A stretch of DNA of 64,000 nt from Telmatobacter sp050010735 (GTDB lineage Bacteria; Acidobacteriota; Terriglobia; Terriglobales; Acidobacteriaceae): contig JBEKKL010000013.1 in assembly GCA_050010735.1 (NCBI GenBank), forward strand, positions 1-64,000. The letters are read 5' to 3'. Of the stretch, positions 25,871 through 35,210 are shown piece after piece. Under the pieces are notes generated by a model. That model worked only from the letters and a program-made list of their open reading frames with translations, ran no database searches and was not told the DNA's origin. The position numbers and the translations under genes are program-made. Every line of letters starts with the position of its first letter. The first letter of the stretch is position 1.

Positions 25871-26562
25871 GCGATCGGCTTTCCAAAGTGGTCGAAGGCC
25901 CTTTTGCGCGCCCGCTCGATGGCCGCGTTCAACTCCTCGCGTTTGACCTCAAAGTGGCCGGCAACCAGATCGACTGGTACACGCGTTGGCCGTGCCCAGC
26001 TGACACAGATGCGGGTGAAGGGCTTGGGCACGAGAAAGCGGTCCCAGGAGCGTATTACCCACGCATGCTCGGGCTCGAGGTGAAAGGCGCCGATGGGCGC
26101 GCCTGTGATCTGCGCCAGCTTGATGGGGCCCATTTTGGTTTGATAGATCGGGCCGCGGGGGCCGTCTGCGGTGAAGATTGCGGTCCTACCTGTGTCAATC
26201 ACATGAGCCAGGCCGAGCAGCCCCTCGCGCGCTCCTCGGCTGCTTGAGCCGCGTACCGCATCGAAGCCGAAGAGCTTGAGGGTGCGGGTGATCAGTTCGC
26301 CATCAAAGCTCTGGCTGATGAGAATTACCGCGCGCGAATGGCGAAAGTAAACGGTGCAAGGCAGGACGCACTGGTGCCAGAAACAGAAGATCTCCGGCGG
26401 AGACAGCACGCCACTGGGAACAGGTGTCACGCCGTCCTCGGCAATCACCTCAAAACGCCAGGTGCGGCCAACGATCGAGAAGAGAGCCCAGACGATGCGA
26501 GGGACCGCAGCCAGGATCAGGCGCTGGGCAAAGGTAAAGCTGGGTTTGTCTTCGGCGGCCAT
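25867..26562 (-). CDS. DUF374 lysophospholipid acyltransferase-like protein
   Basis: A 231-residue membrane-associated protein. FCFWHQCVLPCTVYFRHSRAVILISQSFDGELI and the strongly conserved FTADGPRGPIYQTKMGPIKLAQITGAPI place it in the DUF374 group of acyltransferase-like proteins. An N-terminal hydrophobic segment may contact the membrane. The substrate is not known; a role in lipid or lipid A acylation is the usual suggestion for the family. Its stop overlaps the queA start (25867-25870). Confidence 0.85.
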   Translation of the reverse strand: MAAEDKPSFTFAQRLILAAVPRIVWALFSIVGRTWRFEVIAEDGVTPVPSGVLSPPEIFCFWHQCVLPCTVYFRHSRAVILISQSFDGELITRTLKLFGFDAVRGSSSRGAREGLLGLAHVIDTGRTAIFTADGPRGPIYQTKMGPIKLAQITGAPIGAFHLEPEHAWVIRSWDRFLVPKPFTRICVSWARPTRVPVDLVAGHFEVKREELNAAIERARKRAFDHFGKPIA

Positions 26563-26626
26563 TCACTCGATTTTAGCGGAGATCGAGGAGTTGGCGGCAT
26601 GCTTAGTATCTATGCTCGGTTGCAAC

Positions 26627-27874
26627 TCAGCTATAGCGCAACCAGCGGAAGATCTCGGGCAGGGTGGCTCGCTTGCCGTACATCAGAATGCCCACGCGGT
26701 AGAGACGTGCGGAGAGCCAGAGGACTCCCCATATGGTGAGCACCAGCAGCAGGACCGAAATCGCAATCTGCCATGAGGGGATTACAGCCATTCCCATGCG
26801 CGAGATCACAAAATAGGGCGAGGTCAACGGGCAGAGCGTTGCGGCAACCGCCCACGTTGAGTTGGGGTCTTTGATCATTACAGGAATCAGCCCCATGCTG
26901 GTGTAAAGCGGAACGATCGCTACCCACATAAACTTCTGCAGATCCTGCGCGGTTTCGCATGTGGCCGCGAGGCCCGAGAAGATCGCGCTGAAGAGGGCGA
27001 ATCCCAGCACAAAATAGATGGGAAAGAAGATGCCCTCGGCCCAGGAGAAATGGAGGTCAATATTCCCGGTAAGCAACTGAGCAGCCAGCGCAGTGCTCAT
27101 GAACAGAGCAGCGCCTGCCACCCAGATGCCGATCTGCGTGATGCCGACACCGCCCACGCCCAGCAGTTTGCCGGCCAGCAGATCGCTCGGTTTGGCAACG
27201 GCCAACATCACCTCGAAGATGCGCGATGTCTTCTCTTCAATAATCGCCCGCGCCATATCAAGGCCGTAGAGCATGATGGGAAGCGAGAGCATGATCATCA
27301 TTACAAGTGCCTTGATGACCGGAGCTGCACCTTTGCTCTTGGCGATCCTTCCCTCCTTGTCGAGCTGTTGCGCTTCGATAGAAACCTTGCCGAGAATTGC
27401 ATCGGCTTCAGCTGGACTTATGCCCCTGGCGATCATGCGCTCGTTGGTGACGCCCCGGTTCAACGCGCTCTGCAGGCTGCCGTACGCCGAGACGCCGACA
27501 GTCGAGAGCGAGGTCAACGTGGCCGAGACCTCTTGTGAATTGGAGGTGTCGATCTCCAGAACGGCGTCGATCGTCTTTGTGCGTACCTCTCTCTGCAACT
27601 CATCGCGCTGCTCATTGTTCGCCGGAGCAGTCACGTCCACTGTATAGTGTGCCCAAGTGTCTGCAAGCAACTGCTGACGCACCTGATCGGCGAGAGCGGC
27701 ATCATTGCTGACGATTGCGATATGCCGCCCGACACCAGCCTTGCGCCCCATGTAGTTGCTGAAGGCCAGCAGGGCGGCGATCAAAAGCGGCATGGCGATG
27801 GTGGAGATCCTGAAGGCTCGTCCTCTGATCTGCTCCAGGTACTCGCGCTTGGCAACCAGTAGAATATTACGCAT
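26627..27874 (-). CDS. ABC-2 type transporter permease (NatB-like)
   Basis: The 415-residue membrane subunit of an ABC exporter. From the ATG giving MRNILLVAKREYLEQIRGRAFRI there is one helix at residues about 22-40, then a long extracytoplasmic domain of about 150 residues. Five more helices fill the second half. The frame is open upstream inside the ATPase gene but is not coding there. It overlaps the ATPase stop by eight bases, so the two are coupled. This layout matches the NatAB family linked to sodium or antibiotic export; the substrate here is unknown. Confidence 0.9.
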   Translation of the reverse strand: MRNILLVAKREYLEQIRGRAFRISTIAMPLLIAALLAFSNYMGRKAGVGRHIAIVSNDAALADQVRQQLLADTWAHYTVDVTAPANNEQRDELQREVRTKTIDAVLEIDTSNSQEVSATLTSLSTVGVSAYGSLQSALNRGVTNERMIARGISPAEADAILGKVSIEAQQLDKEGRIAKSKGAAPVIKALVMMIMLSLPIMLYGLDMARAIIEEKTSRIFEVMLAVAKPSDLLAGKLLGVGGVGITQIGIWVAGAALFMSTALAAQLLTGNIDLHFSWAEGIFFPIYFVLGFALFSAIFSGLAATCETAQDLQKFMWVAIVPLYTSMGLIPVMIKDPNSTWAVAATLCPLTSPYFVISRMGMAVIPSWQIAISVLLLVLTIWGVLWLSARLYRVGILMYGKRATLPEIFRWLRYS

Positions 27875-28769
27875 AGGCTTTGCCCCCCACCGTCTCGATG
27901 AAGATCTCTTCAAGCGAGGGCTCGACCAGTTCGAAGCGATAGATTGTCGCACCGTTCGCGGCCTCGCGCAGCAGTTTCTGCGAATCGCCGTGCGGTTTGA
28001 GCTTGATCTCGGCGTGGCCTGAGAAGTTCTTCGCCTCGGCAATCTCTGCGCTGTTCAGGAATGAGGGGCTACCCTCGAACTCGACGATCACATGATTGCG
28101 TTCATAGCGGCCCTTGATCTCGCGCAGATTGCCTGAGAGCACCGCCTCGCCGTTATTGATCAGGCAGATCGAGTCGCAGAGTTTCTCCACCTGGTCCATG
28201 CGATGCGTGGAGAAGAGGATCGCTCTGCCCTGCGCCTTGAGATCGAGCAGCGTCCGCTCCATCAGCAGGGCATTGATCGGGTCGAGGCCGCTGAAGGGTT
28301 CGTCCATGACAATCAAACCCGGCTCGTGCAAGAGCGTGGCGATGAACTGGATCTTCTGCTGCATGCCCTTGGAGAGTTCTTCTGTCCTCTTGGCCAGCGA
28401 GCCATCGATCTCCATGCGTTTGGCCCAATCGACGGACCGCGTGCGCGCCTCGTTTTCCGCTAGTCCATGCAACTGACCGAAGAAGACCAGCTGGTCGAGG
28501 ACCTTCATCTTTTTGTAGAGGCCGCGTTCTTCGGGCAGGTATCCCACGCGGTCCAGGCTTTCGCGCACGAATGGCTTGTCAAACAGCTGAACGCGTCCCG
28601 AATCTGGAACGGTGATGCCCATCATCATGCGAATCGAGCTGGTTTTGCCCGCGCCATTCGGCCCTAACAGACCGAACATCTGACCGGCTTCGATCGATAG
28701 ACTCAGGCTGCTGACGGCGACCTTGTTCTCGTAGGCCTTGGTCACTCCCGCGAGTTCGACGACTGGCAT
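27867..28769 (-). CDS. ABC transporter ATP-binding protein (NatA-like)
   Basis: The 300-residue ATPase of the exporter. Walker A is GPNGAGKTS (residues about 35-43), the signature is LSKGMQQKI, Walker B is LIVMDEP and the switch His is in FSTHRMDQVE. After residue about 215 comes the extra C-terminal domain common in this exporter group. It is the first gene of a two-gene operon with the permease. A GPNG Walker A and the ABC-2 partner argue for export rather than uptake. Confidence 0.94.
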   Translation of the reverse strand: MPVVELAGVTKAYENKVAVSSLSLSIEAGQMFGLLGPNGAGKTSSIRMMMGITVPDSGRVQLFDKPFVRESLDRVGYLPEERGLYKKMKVLDQLVFFGQLHGLAENEARTRSVDWAKRMEIDGSLAKRTEELSKGMQQKIQFIATLLHEPGLIVMDEPFSGLDPINALLMERTLLDLKAQGRAILFSTHRMDQVEKLCDSICLINNGEAVLSGNLREIKGRYERNHVIVEFEGSPSFLNSAEIAEAKNFSGHAEIKLKPHGDSQKLLREAANGATIYRFELVEPSLEEIFIETVGGKAYA

Positions 28770-29002
28770 GCATTCTCCTGCGGTTCAAGCTGTAGCTTTG
28801 TGTCAGAGTGTCTGGCGCGAACCACTCCTGAAGTGTAGCAAAGCACAGATTCTTCAAGGCGTGTCTCGATTAGGATACGCAGGAGCCCTCGAGGCAGTTC
28901 CTGCAAAGGAAGGCGGCGTTTGCCAAACCAAGGCAATCACTGGAGTTGACGGGAGTCACGGCCTAGGAAACCCAAGAGTAACTCCCCAGGCTAGGGTGAC
29001 AA

Positions 29003-30316
29003 GTGATCGACATCAAAAAAGATGTTAGCCTTGTTGACGATATGCAGGAATACGACTTTCTCAAAATCGAGCCCGAACGCGGACCCGCCTCCAGGCCGCA
29101 GTCGATCGAGGACTTCGACGTCCGTCAGTCTGTCCTTGAGGATATCGCGCTCAAGACGCTCTACCTATCTGGCTCGCTCTCCATTCTTGAGCTGTCCGAA
29201 AAGATCCGGCTCAGCTTCGAAGTGGCAAAGGAGATCTCCTTCCATCTGCGGACGGAAATGCTCTGCCAGGTCAATGGAATGATGGGAAACATTCCGCAGC
29301 TTGCCATCACCTCTGCGGGCAGATCGCGGGCTGTAGACCTTCTAGCGCAGAGTCACTATGCCGGACCGGCTCCTGTCTCTCTTCAGAGCTACGTGGAGCA
29401 AACGCGGAAACAGAGCGTCCGTAAGCTTGAAGTTCATGCCGACGAAGTGAAGCGCGCCTTCTCGCATCTTGTCATCGAGCCCGTTACCTTGCGGCGCTTC
29501 GGAACAGCGCTCAACTCCGGCAGCTCGATCTTCATTTACGGCCCGCCGGGAACTGGTAAAACGACCGTCGCCGAGACCTTGTGTAAGGTGATTGCCGAAG
29601 ACGCGATCTGGATCCCCCACGCGGTCGAGGTGGATGGCCAGATCATCTCGGTCTACGATCCCGCGATTCACGTGCGAGCGAAGGAGGTGCCAACAAATCA
29701 CGACGAACGCTGGGTGCTGTGCCAGCGTCCCTCGGTCCTCGTAGGCGGCGAGTTGACCGCGGAGATGCTCGATCTGCAGTACAACCCCACCACCAAGTTT
29801 TATGTTGCCCCCGCTCAGATGAAGGCCAACAATGGCGTTCTGATCATCGACGACTTCGGGCGTCAGCGGATTCGCCCCGAAGAATTGCTGAATCGCTGGG
29901 TCGTGCCGCTCGACCGCAGGATCGACTTCCTGACTCTGGCTGGAGGAAAGAAACTCGAAGTCCCCTTCGAGATGCTGGTCGTGTTCGCCTCCAACATGGA
30001 TCCTGCAGAACTGGTCGACGAGTGCTTCCTCCGCAGAATTCAAACCAAAATCAAAGTTGGATCGGTCTCCGATTCTTCGTTTGTTGAGATCTTCCGCAGG
30101 GTTGCCGTGGAGAATGAGGTTGCCTATGATCCAGGCATTCCCCAAGCGCTCATCGATTTCATTCGCAACACGCTCAAACGTGAGCTGCGCCAGTGTTATC
30201 CGCGCGACATCGTGAATCAGGTTCTGTGGTCGGCTCGTTACGAAGGCAAGAAGCCGTATATCAATTCCCAGTCGCTGACACAGGCCGAGGAGGCTTACTT
30301 CCTGCAAAAGGGATGA
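29003..30316 (+). CDS. AAA-family ATPase of unknown role
   Basis: A 437-residue soluble ATPase. An N-terminal helical part of about 150 residues resembles a winged helix (TLYLSGSLSILELSEKIRLSFEVAKEI). The ATPase core then has Walker A GPPGTGKTT (about residue 180), Walker B LIIDDFG and an arginine-rich FLRRIQTKI. GTG at 29003 is used here; an ATG at 29042 is also possible. The group is widespread among soil bacteria and is sometimes described as chaperone-like. No partner gene is next to it, so the role remains open. Confidence 0.8.
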   Translation: MIDIKKDVSLVDDMQEYDFLKIEPERGPASRPQSIEDFDVRQSVLEDIALKTLYLSGSLSILELSEKIRLSFEVAKEISFHLRTEMLCQVNGMMGNIPQLAITSAGRSRAVDLLAQSHYAGPAPVSLQSYVEQTRKQSVRKLEVHADEVKRAFSHLVIEPVTLRRFGTALNSGSSIFIYGPPGTGKTTVAETLCKVIAEDAIWIPHAVEVDGQIISVYDPAIHVRAKEVPTNHDERWVLCQRPSVLVGGELTAEMLDLQYNPTTKFYVAPAQMKANNGVLIIDDFGRQRIRPEELLNRWVVPLDRRIDFLTLAGGKKLEVPFEMLVVFASNMDPAELVDECFLRRIQTKIKVGSVSDSSFVEIFRRVAVENEVAYDPGIPQALIDFIRNTLKRELRQCYPRDIVNQVLWSARYEGKKPYINSQSLTQAEEAYFLQKG

Positions 30317-30357
30317 GCTCGACCGGAAAGCTGTGAAGGGGCACCGCCGTCTTCGCG

Positions 30358-32772
30358 TTGCCCTTTCCTATTGAGACGGCTGCGGCTCGCAGCGAGACGG
30401 CTCGCGCAGAAATCACGGCTCAATGCCAACCCCGACTGATTTGCAAGAGATTTCACCCGGATTGTCCCTTGGGAGATCGGCCATTTAGCATCCTGAGTGT
30501 GGCAGAGCTCGGCACTCCGGTGATGTACGTCAAGGGCGTCGGCCCCAAGGTCGCGGAGATGCTGGCCGCCAAGGGCATCCTGGTGGCCGAAGATCTGCTC
30601 TACCATCTGCCTTTTCGCTACGAGGACCGTCAGAATCCGCGCAGTCTCGACGAGCTGAAGGCCGGCGAGACGGCCAGCGTCGTCGCCGAGGTGCGTGGCT
30701 CCGCTCTTCTACGAACCCGCAAGGCCCCAATCTTCGAACTGACTGTAGGACAGGGGCGGCTGGCGTTGAAGTGCATCTGGTTTAACGGCAGCTATCTCGA
30801 AGGCAAGTTTCAGGCCGGGCAGACCGTGGCCGTTTACGGGCGAGTCGAACCTTCGCGCTCCAGCAGTAATCTCAAAATGATTCAGCCGCAGTATGAGCTG
30901 CTGCCCGACGCAAGCGACGACGATGAGACACGGCTGCTTGAGGTTGGGCGCATTACGCCGGTCTATGAGTCGCTGGGCGGGGCGCGGCTCGCCTCTCGCT
31001 GGCAGCGGAAGACGATCTTCAAGCTGCTGGAAGCGCTGCGCGGAGCGGTTCCGGAGTGCCTGCCTCGAGCGATGCTCTCGCGGCTTGCGCTGCCCGATCG
31101 GGAGACGGCCCTGCGCGAGGCGCATTTCCCGCCCGAGGGAACGCCCTTTGCACAGTTGCAGAGCTGGACGACGCCGGCCCACCGGCGACTGATCTTCGAG
31201 GAGCTGTTTTTTCTGGAGCTGGGACTGGAGCTCAAGCGGCGACGCATGAGGGAGCGGCAGGGCATCGGTTTTGCCACCACCGACAAGGTGCGCGAGGCGA
31301 TTCGCGAGGTGCTGCCGTTTCATCCTACGGTGGCACAGAAACGAGCGCTGGGCGAGATTGTGACCGACATGCGAAGCGCGAGTCCCATGCGCCGGCTGCT
31401 ACAAGGCGATGTCGGTTCGGGCAAAACCATCGTTGCCTTGCAGGCAATGCTGGTGGCTATGGAGAACGGATATCAGGCCGCACTGATGGCGCCCACTGAG
31501 ATTCTCGCCACGCAACACTTTCTGGCCGTGCGCAAGCTTTTGGAGCGGTCCTCGCGGAGATTTCGGATCGCTCTGCTGACCGGCTCCCTCTCAGAGGATC
31601 GCAAGCGCCACACGCGTTGGCTGATCAATAACGGCGAGGCGCAACTGGTCATCGGAACGCATGCGCTGATTGAGGAGAAGGTTGAGTTCGACCGGCTCGG
31701 TCTGGTCGTAGTCGATGAGCAGCATCGCTTTGGCGTCTTGCAGCGCTTCAAATTGATGAAGAAGCCGAATCAGCCCGAGCCGGATGTTTTGGTGATGACG
31801 GCGACGCCGATTCCGCGGACACTGGCACTGAGTTTGTATGGCGATCTCGATGTGAGCGTGCTCGATGAGCTGCCGCCCGGACGCACGCCCATTGTGACGC
31901 GGCGCGTCTCCAGCGAAATGGCCGATGAAGTGTGGGATTTCGTGCGCAAGCAGACCGCCAAGGGACGTCAGGCGTACATCGTCTATCCAGTGATCGAAGG
32001 CACAAAAGACGACCAGCCCGAATTGGATTTCTCCCACGACGATGCCGACGCAGGCATCGAGCCGCCGCCCGCACCGGCTCGCAAGTCCGCGCGCAAGGGA
32101 AAAACAGCGGAACTCTTCCCGAAGGCTGCGCAGGAAGCGAATCCGGGCGCTAAATCGGGCCTGAGGTCCGCTGTTGAGATGTACGAGAAGCTGCGTGGGG
32201 GTCCGCTGGCCGGTGTGCGTGTAGGCCTGCTGCATGGCCGGCTCGATGCCGATGAGAAGGAAGTCATCATGCGCCGCTTCCAGCGCGGAGAGATCGACGT
32301 GCTGGTTGCCACCACGGTGATTGAAGTGGGCGTGGATGTGCCGAATGCGACCGTCATGGTTGTCGAACATGCCGAACGATTCGGACTGGCGCAGTTGCAC
32401 CAGCTGCGCGGACGTGTGGGCCGCGGCGCGGCAAGGAGCTACTGCATTCTGATCACCGGCGGGCGTGTTTCGCCGTCGGGCGAGGAGCGGCTCAACGCAA
32501 TGGTCCGCACACAGGATGGATTTGAGCTGGCGGAGCTGGACCTGAGTTTGCGCGGCCCGGGGGAGTTCTTTGGAACCCGGCAGGCCGGAGTACCCGACTT
32601 TCGCGTGGCTAACCTGCTGCGCGACCGCCAATTGCTGGAATTGGCCAAGATGGAAGCTGCGCGCTTTGTTCATGCACAGGCTGCTGAGGCCTCCGAGTCC
32701 GAGCGAAGGCTTTTGAAGGCGCGATTGACGGATGCCTGGCAGCGCCGCTACGGGTTAGTCGAGGCCGGTTGA
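30358..32772 (+). CDS. recG: ATP-dependent DNA helicase RecG
   Basis: RecG remodels stalled forks and Holliday junctions. The 804 residues comprise the wedge domain (VMYVKGVGPKVAEMLAAKG, LLYHLPFRYEDR), Walker A GDVGSGKTIVA, the DEQH box in VVDEQHRFG, and the late helicase motifs VATTVIEVGVDVPNATVMV and QLRGRVGRG. The start is uncertain: TTG 30358 is the longest, while GTG 30499 or ATG 30523 would fit the usual N-terminus better. Bases 31999-32160 encode a 54-residue Pro/Ala/Lys-rich insert between YPVIE and LRSAVEMYEKL, absent from the usual core. Confidence 0.96.
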   Translation: MPFPIETAAARSETARAEITAQCQPRLICKRFHPDCPLGDRPFSILSVAELGTPVMYVKGVGPKVAEMLAAKGILVAEDLLYHLPFRYEDRQNPRSLDELKAGETASVVAEVRGSALLRTRKAPIFELTVGQGRLALKCIWFNGSYLEGKFQAGQTVAVYGRVEPSRSSSNLKMIQPQYELLPDASDDDETRLLEVGRITPVYESLGGARLASRWQRKTIFKLLEALRGAVPECLPRAMLSRLALPDRETALREAHFPPEGTPFAQLQSWTTPAHRRLIFEELFFLELGLELKRRRMRERQGIGFATTDKVREAIREVLPFHPTVAQKRALGEIVTDMRSASPMRRLLQGDVGSGKTIVALQAMLVAMENGYQAALMAPTEILATQHFLAVRKLLERSSRRFRIALLTGSLSEDRKRHTRWLINNGEAQLVIGTHALIEEKVEFDRLGLVVVDEQHRFGVLQRFKLMKKPNQPEPDVLVMTATPIPRTLALSLYGDLDVSVLDELPPGRTPIVTRRVSSEMADEVWDFVRKQTAKGRQAYIVYPVIEGTKDDQPELDFSHDDADAGIEPPPAPARKSARKGKTAELFPKAAQEANPGAKSGLRSAVEMYEKLRGGPLAGVRVGLLHGRLDADEKEVIMRRFQRGEIDVLVATTVIEVGVDVPNATVMVVEHAERFGLAQLHQLRGRVGRGAARSYCILITGGRVSPSGEERLNAMVRTQDGFELAELDLSLRGPGEFFGTRQAGVPDFRVANLLRDRQLLELAKMEAARFVHAQAAEASESERRLLKARLTDAWQRRYGLVEAG

Positions 32773-33096
32773 AGGAACATCGCCCGGCTGTATTCTTTCG
32801 ATACACCACTCACGTCATCTCTACCAATCCATCGGCCAACGCACCGTCGATTTTGGTTTTGATCGCGATAAGTCCTTTTATTGATTGCGGTTGGTAGAGG
32901 GTATAGGTCGGGTAGGCGTCAATGTGGATACGGTCTATCCAATTTATTTAGCATATGATCAACTAGTTACTCAATTACGAAAGTAAGTCTAAATTTACGT
33001 TTTCCGAGAATACTTATGTAATACTCGCCGTAGGAAAACTCACGCGACAGTAACCTCCCCGCTCTTGCTAACGCAAAGAAAGGACCGAATTCTGAC
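32773..33096. other. AT-rich intergenic region upstream of the ankyrin genes
   Basis: These 324 bases carry no gene. The second half is distinctly AT-rich, with TATTTAGCATATGATC and several short A/T runs. One TGTGGATAC at about 32921 differs from a consensus DnaA box at one position, but it is alone. The region probably holds the promoter of the first ankyrin gene. Confidence 0.4.
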
Positions 33097-33777
33097 ATGA
33101 AATTCAAGCTCTTTTTCGCCGCTGCTCTCGCGCTCTCCCTATCCCTTGTTTACGTATTCGGATTCCGGCAGGATTCGCAACAGTTGAGGGCATCGCTGAT
33201 CTCGACAATCAGCGGCAGCCGCGCAGAGGCGGCAACTAGGCCTCTGGGGGTTGGTTCTGCTCTCGACGACAAGCAAGCCTCGCTCAACACTACCTTCGAC
33301 ACCGACAACGCCGCAGCGGCAACGAGCCTCAACAAGCTCGGTTCGGAATCAGAGGTCTTGAGAGCGTCGTTGATCAAGGCTGTGCGGTCAGACAATACAG
33401 AATTGGCCAAGAAGCTGGTCAAGCTAGGCGCCGACGTGAATAGCCGCACATCGCCGAATGGTTGGAGCGCGCTACACTACGCAGTGAGAAACGGCAATGC
33501 GGAGATAGTGCAGATTCTTCTCAAGGCTGGCGCCGATCCCAACTACCAGGGAACGATGGAAGGACAGCAGAGCTCGGCCGGGTCGTTGCGGCCGCTGGTT
33601 CTAGGGCAGGCAGCTCTCGACCTGGTGAATCAGGTTCCGGCCTCTGACATCGAAGAAACGCTGCGCCAGAATGGATTGGACGATCCGGCTCTTGTGAAGA
33701 GCATGAAGGATCCCAATGCGACCGACCGGTACAAGAAGGTCGTCGACGTTCTGACTAGAGTCACAAAGGAATCGTAG
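33097..33777 (+). CDS. Exported ankyrin-repeat protein
   Basis: A 226-residue protein with an N-terminal hydrophobic segment (LFFAAALALSLSLVYVFGF) that serves as signal peptide or anchor. A linker of about 70 residues contains an extra copy of the LRASLI sequence. Two ankyrin-type repeats follow, with GADVNSRTSPNGWSALHYAV and IVQILLKAGADPNY. The tail ends VKSMKDPNATDRYKKVVD. It is a clear paralogue of the next gene at 34093. No enzymatic motif is seen; ankyrin repeats usually bind proteins. Confidence 0.85.
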   Translation: MKFKLFFAAALALSLSLVYVFGFRQDSQQLRASLISTISGSRAEAATRPLGVGSALDDKQASLNTTFDTDNAAAATSLNKLGSESEVLRASLIKAVRSDNTELAKKLVKLGADVNSRTSPNGWSALHYAVRNGNAEIVQILLKAGADPNYQGTMEGQQSSAGSLRPLVLGQAALDLVNQVPASDIEETLRQNGLDDPALVKSMKDPNATDRYKKVVDVLTRVTKES

Positions 33778-33805
33778 CCGATTTATCTCCCGGATTGAAA
33801 TCAGT

Positions 33806-33845
33806 CATCCCACCCGGTGGCAAGCCTTGTCGCTGCGGTGGGATG
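33806..33845. repeat. Hairpin repeat between the ankyrin genes
   Basis: CATCCCACC (33806-33814) and GGTGGGATG (33837-33845) are perfect nine-base inverted arms with a 22-base loop. The 315-base gap 33778-34092 holds nothing else but the second gene's leader. It resembles the hairpin at 6752-6791 in its CCCACC arms. Confidence 0.6.
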
Positions 33846-34092
33846 TTGCGGTTTAGCTGTACGGTTGCCAAACACCTGACGATAAATAGAGACAGCAAGA
33901 ATCCTCTCTTTTCCCGCAGGATTCCGGTTGCAGTAACGCCGGTTGACCGCGTCAAGACGCAGTTGTTAAGCTCGATGGCAACACCTCTTTCGACAGCGGC
34001 CAAACTCGCGCGAGGGCCTCATCGCTTTTTTTGTTGAATCCGTTAGAAACACCGCAGGGTTGGCAGACGACCGAAAGGATTAGAACTCTGAA

Positions 34093-34578
34093 ATGAAATA
34101 TAGGCCGTTTTTTCTGCTTGCCTCCTTATTGCTTCTTTTTACGATGACCGCCTGCAAATCCGATCCGACATCGTTGATGGCAGCAGTCAAGGCGGATAAT
34201 ACCGAGGACGCCAAGCGACTCATCGGGAAAGGCGCCAACGCGAACACCCGCACCTCGCCCACCGGATGGAGCGTGCTGCATTACGCTGCGAGAAATGGCA
34301 ATGTGGAGCTGGTTGAGGCACTGCTGAATGCAGGCGCCGATCCGAACTACGCCGGAGCGATGGAAGGACAGGCTGGCTCGGTGATCTCCCTGAAGCCGGT
34401 GGTGATTGCGAGGGCGAACCTGGATCTGGTGAGCCAGATTCCGGCCTCGAGCATGGAAACGACACTGCGCGAGAATGGATTGAGCGATCCTGCGCTGGTC
34501 AAGAGCATGAAGGATCCCACAGCGGCCGATCGATACCAGAAAGTGGTCGATGCTCTGACAAAGGTTACGAATCCGTAG
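34093..34578 (+). CDS. Ankyrin-repeat lipoprotein, paralogue of the preceding gene
   Basis: A 161-residue protein. The N-terminus MKYRPFFLLASLLLLFTMTAC is a lipoprotein signal with Cys21 as the likely lipidated residue. The two ankyrin repeats and C-terminal tail match the upstream paralogue closely (RTSPTGWSVLHYAARNGN, ADPNYAGAMEGQ, DPALVKSMKDP). The 70-residue linker of the paralogue is missing. The leader before the ATG also resembles that of the first gene, so a tandem duplication with later change of anchoring is likely. Confidence 0.88.
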   Translation: MKYRPFFLLASLLLLFTMTACKSDPTSLMAAVKADNTEDAKRLIGKGANANTRTSPTGWSVLHYAARNGNVELVEALLNAGADPNYAGAMEGQAGSVISLKPVVIARANLDLVSQIPASSMETTLRENGLSDPALVKSMKDPTAADRYQKVVDALTKVTNP

Positions 34579-34589
34579 CAGACGGTCTG

Positions 34590-34936
34590 TCAAACCGCTC
34601 CGTTGGGGCGCGCATTGTCAATCATACCGACAGGGAAGGTCTGGATCTCCAGATCGATGGTGGCGATCTCGGTGCCGCACTCCATTTGATGGCTGCGGGT
34701 GCACTGACAGAACTCGGTAAAGCGGATGTGCCCGCTCTGACTCAGTTCGAGACCAGCGCCCACCATCACACTGTAGATATCAACGCAAGCCTGCCGCTCG
34801 AACTCGAACAGCATGCTCACAGTGCCGGCATCGTTGCTCCGCGGCTGAGCACCCATCCGCCGCAACCAAGGATGGCGCCGGTAAGGGTCTGGACCAGATG
34901 CGACGGCTCCTCAAGGGAGATGGCCTTCATTTGCAT
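34590..34936 (-). pseudogene. Small cysteine-containing protein gene broken by a one-base frameshift
   Basis: From ATG 34934-34936 the frame reads MQMKAISLEEPSHLVQTLTG and on to VLSRGA, then runs to a stop. Restoring one base (GCAACG to GCAAACG, near 34829) joins it to the frame NDAGTVSMLFEFERQ, which continues to a stop at 34590-34592. The joined product is about 115 residues with cysteines in ILGCGGW, CVDIYSV, CQCTRSH and ECG. Both halves look coding. No family is named with confidence. It may be a real pseudogene or an assembly error. The remaining gap to acpS (34937-35210) shows nothing. Confidence 0.55.
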
Positions 34937-35210
34937 TGCCCAAGGAGTAGTGATCGCATATCCGGTGAGTTGAGCTGGCGGCAGTGGCTTCACCTCCGTC
35001 TTATCGGAGCCGTGCATCGTAGCGTCAAGGTTGTGCCGGAGTCGAACGGCTCTTGACCGGCTTTGAGACAACCGCATCGATGGTCTGGTGAAAGCATCTT
35101 GCGCCGGTAATTGGAGGTCAATTCGCTCTCCAGCGGCAACGCCATAGGACGACAAGCGAGGTCGAGTTCGATGCATTCGCGAAGATCAATGTTGTAGCTT
35201 CATAGACAGG

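Noticed and set aside
29342..30307. Minus-strand frame of 321 codons opposite the AAA ATPase
   Set aside because: Walker motifs lie on the plus strand; the minus frame has no motif.
32921..32929. Isolated near-consensus DnaA box (TGTGGATAC)
   Set aside because: A single box without neighbours is expected by chance in 64 kb.
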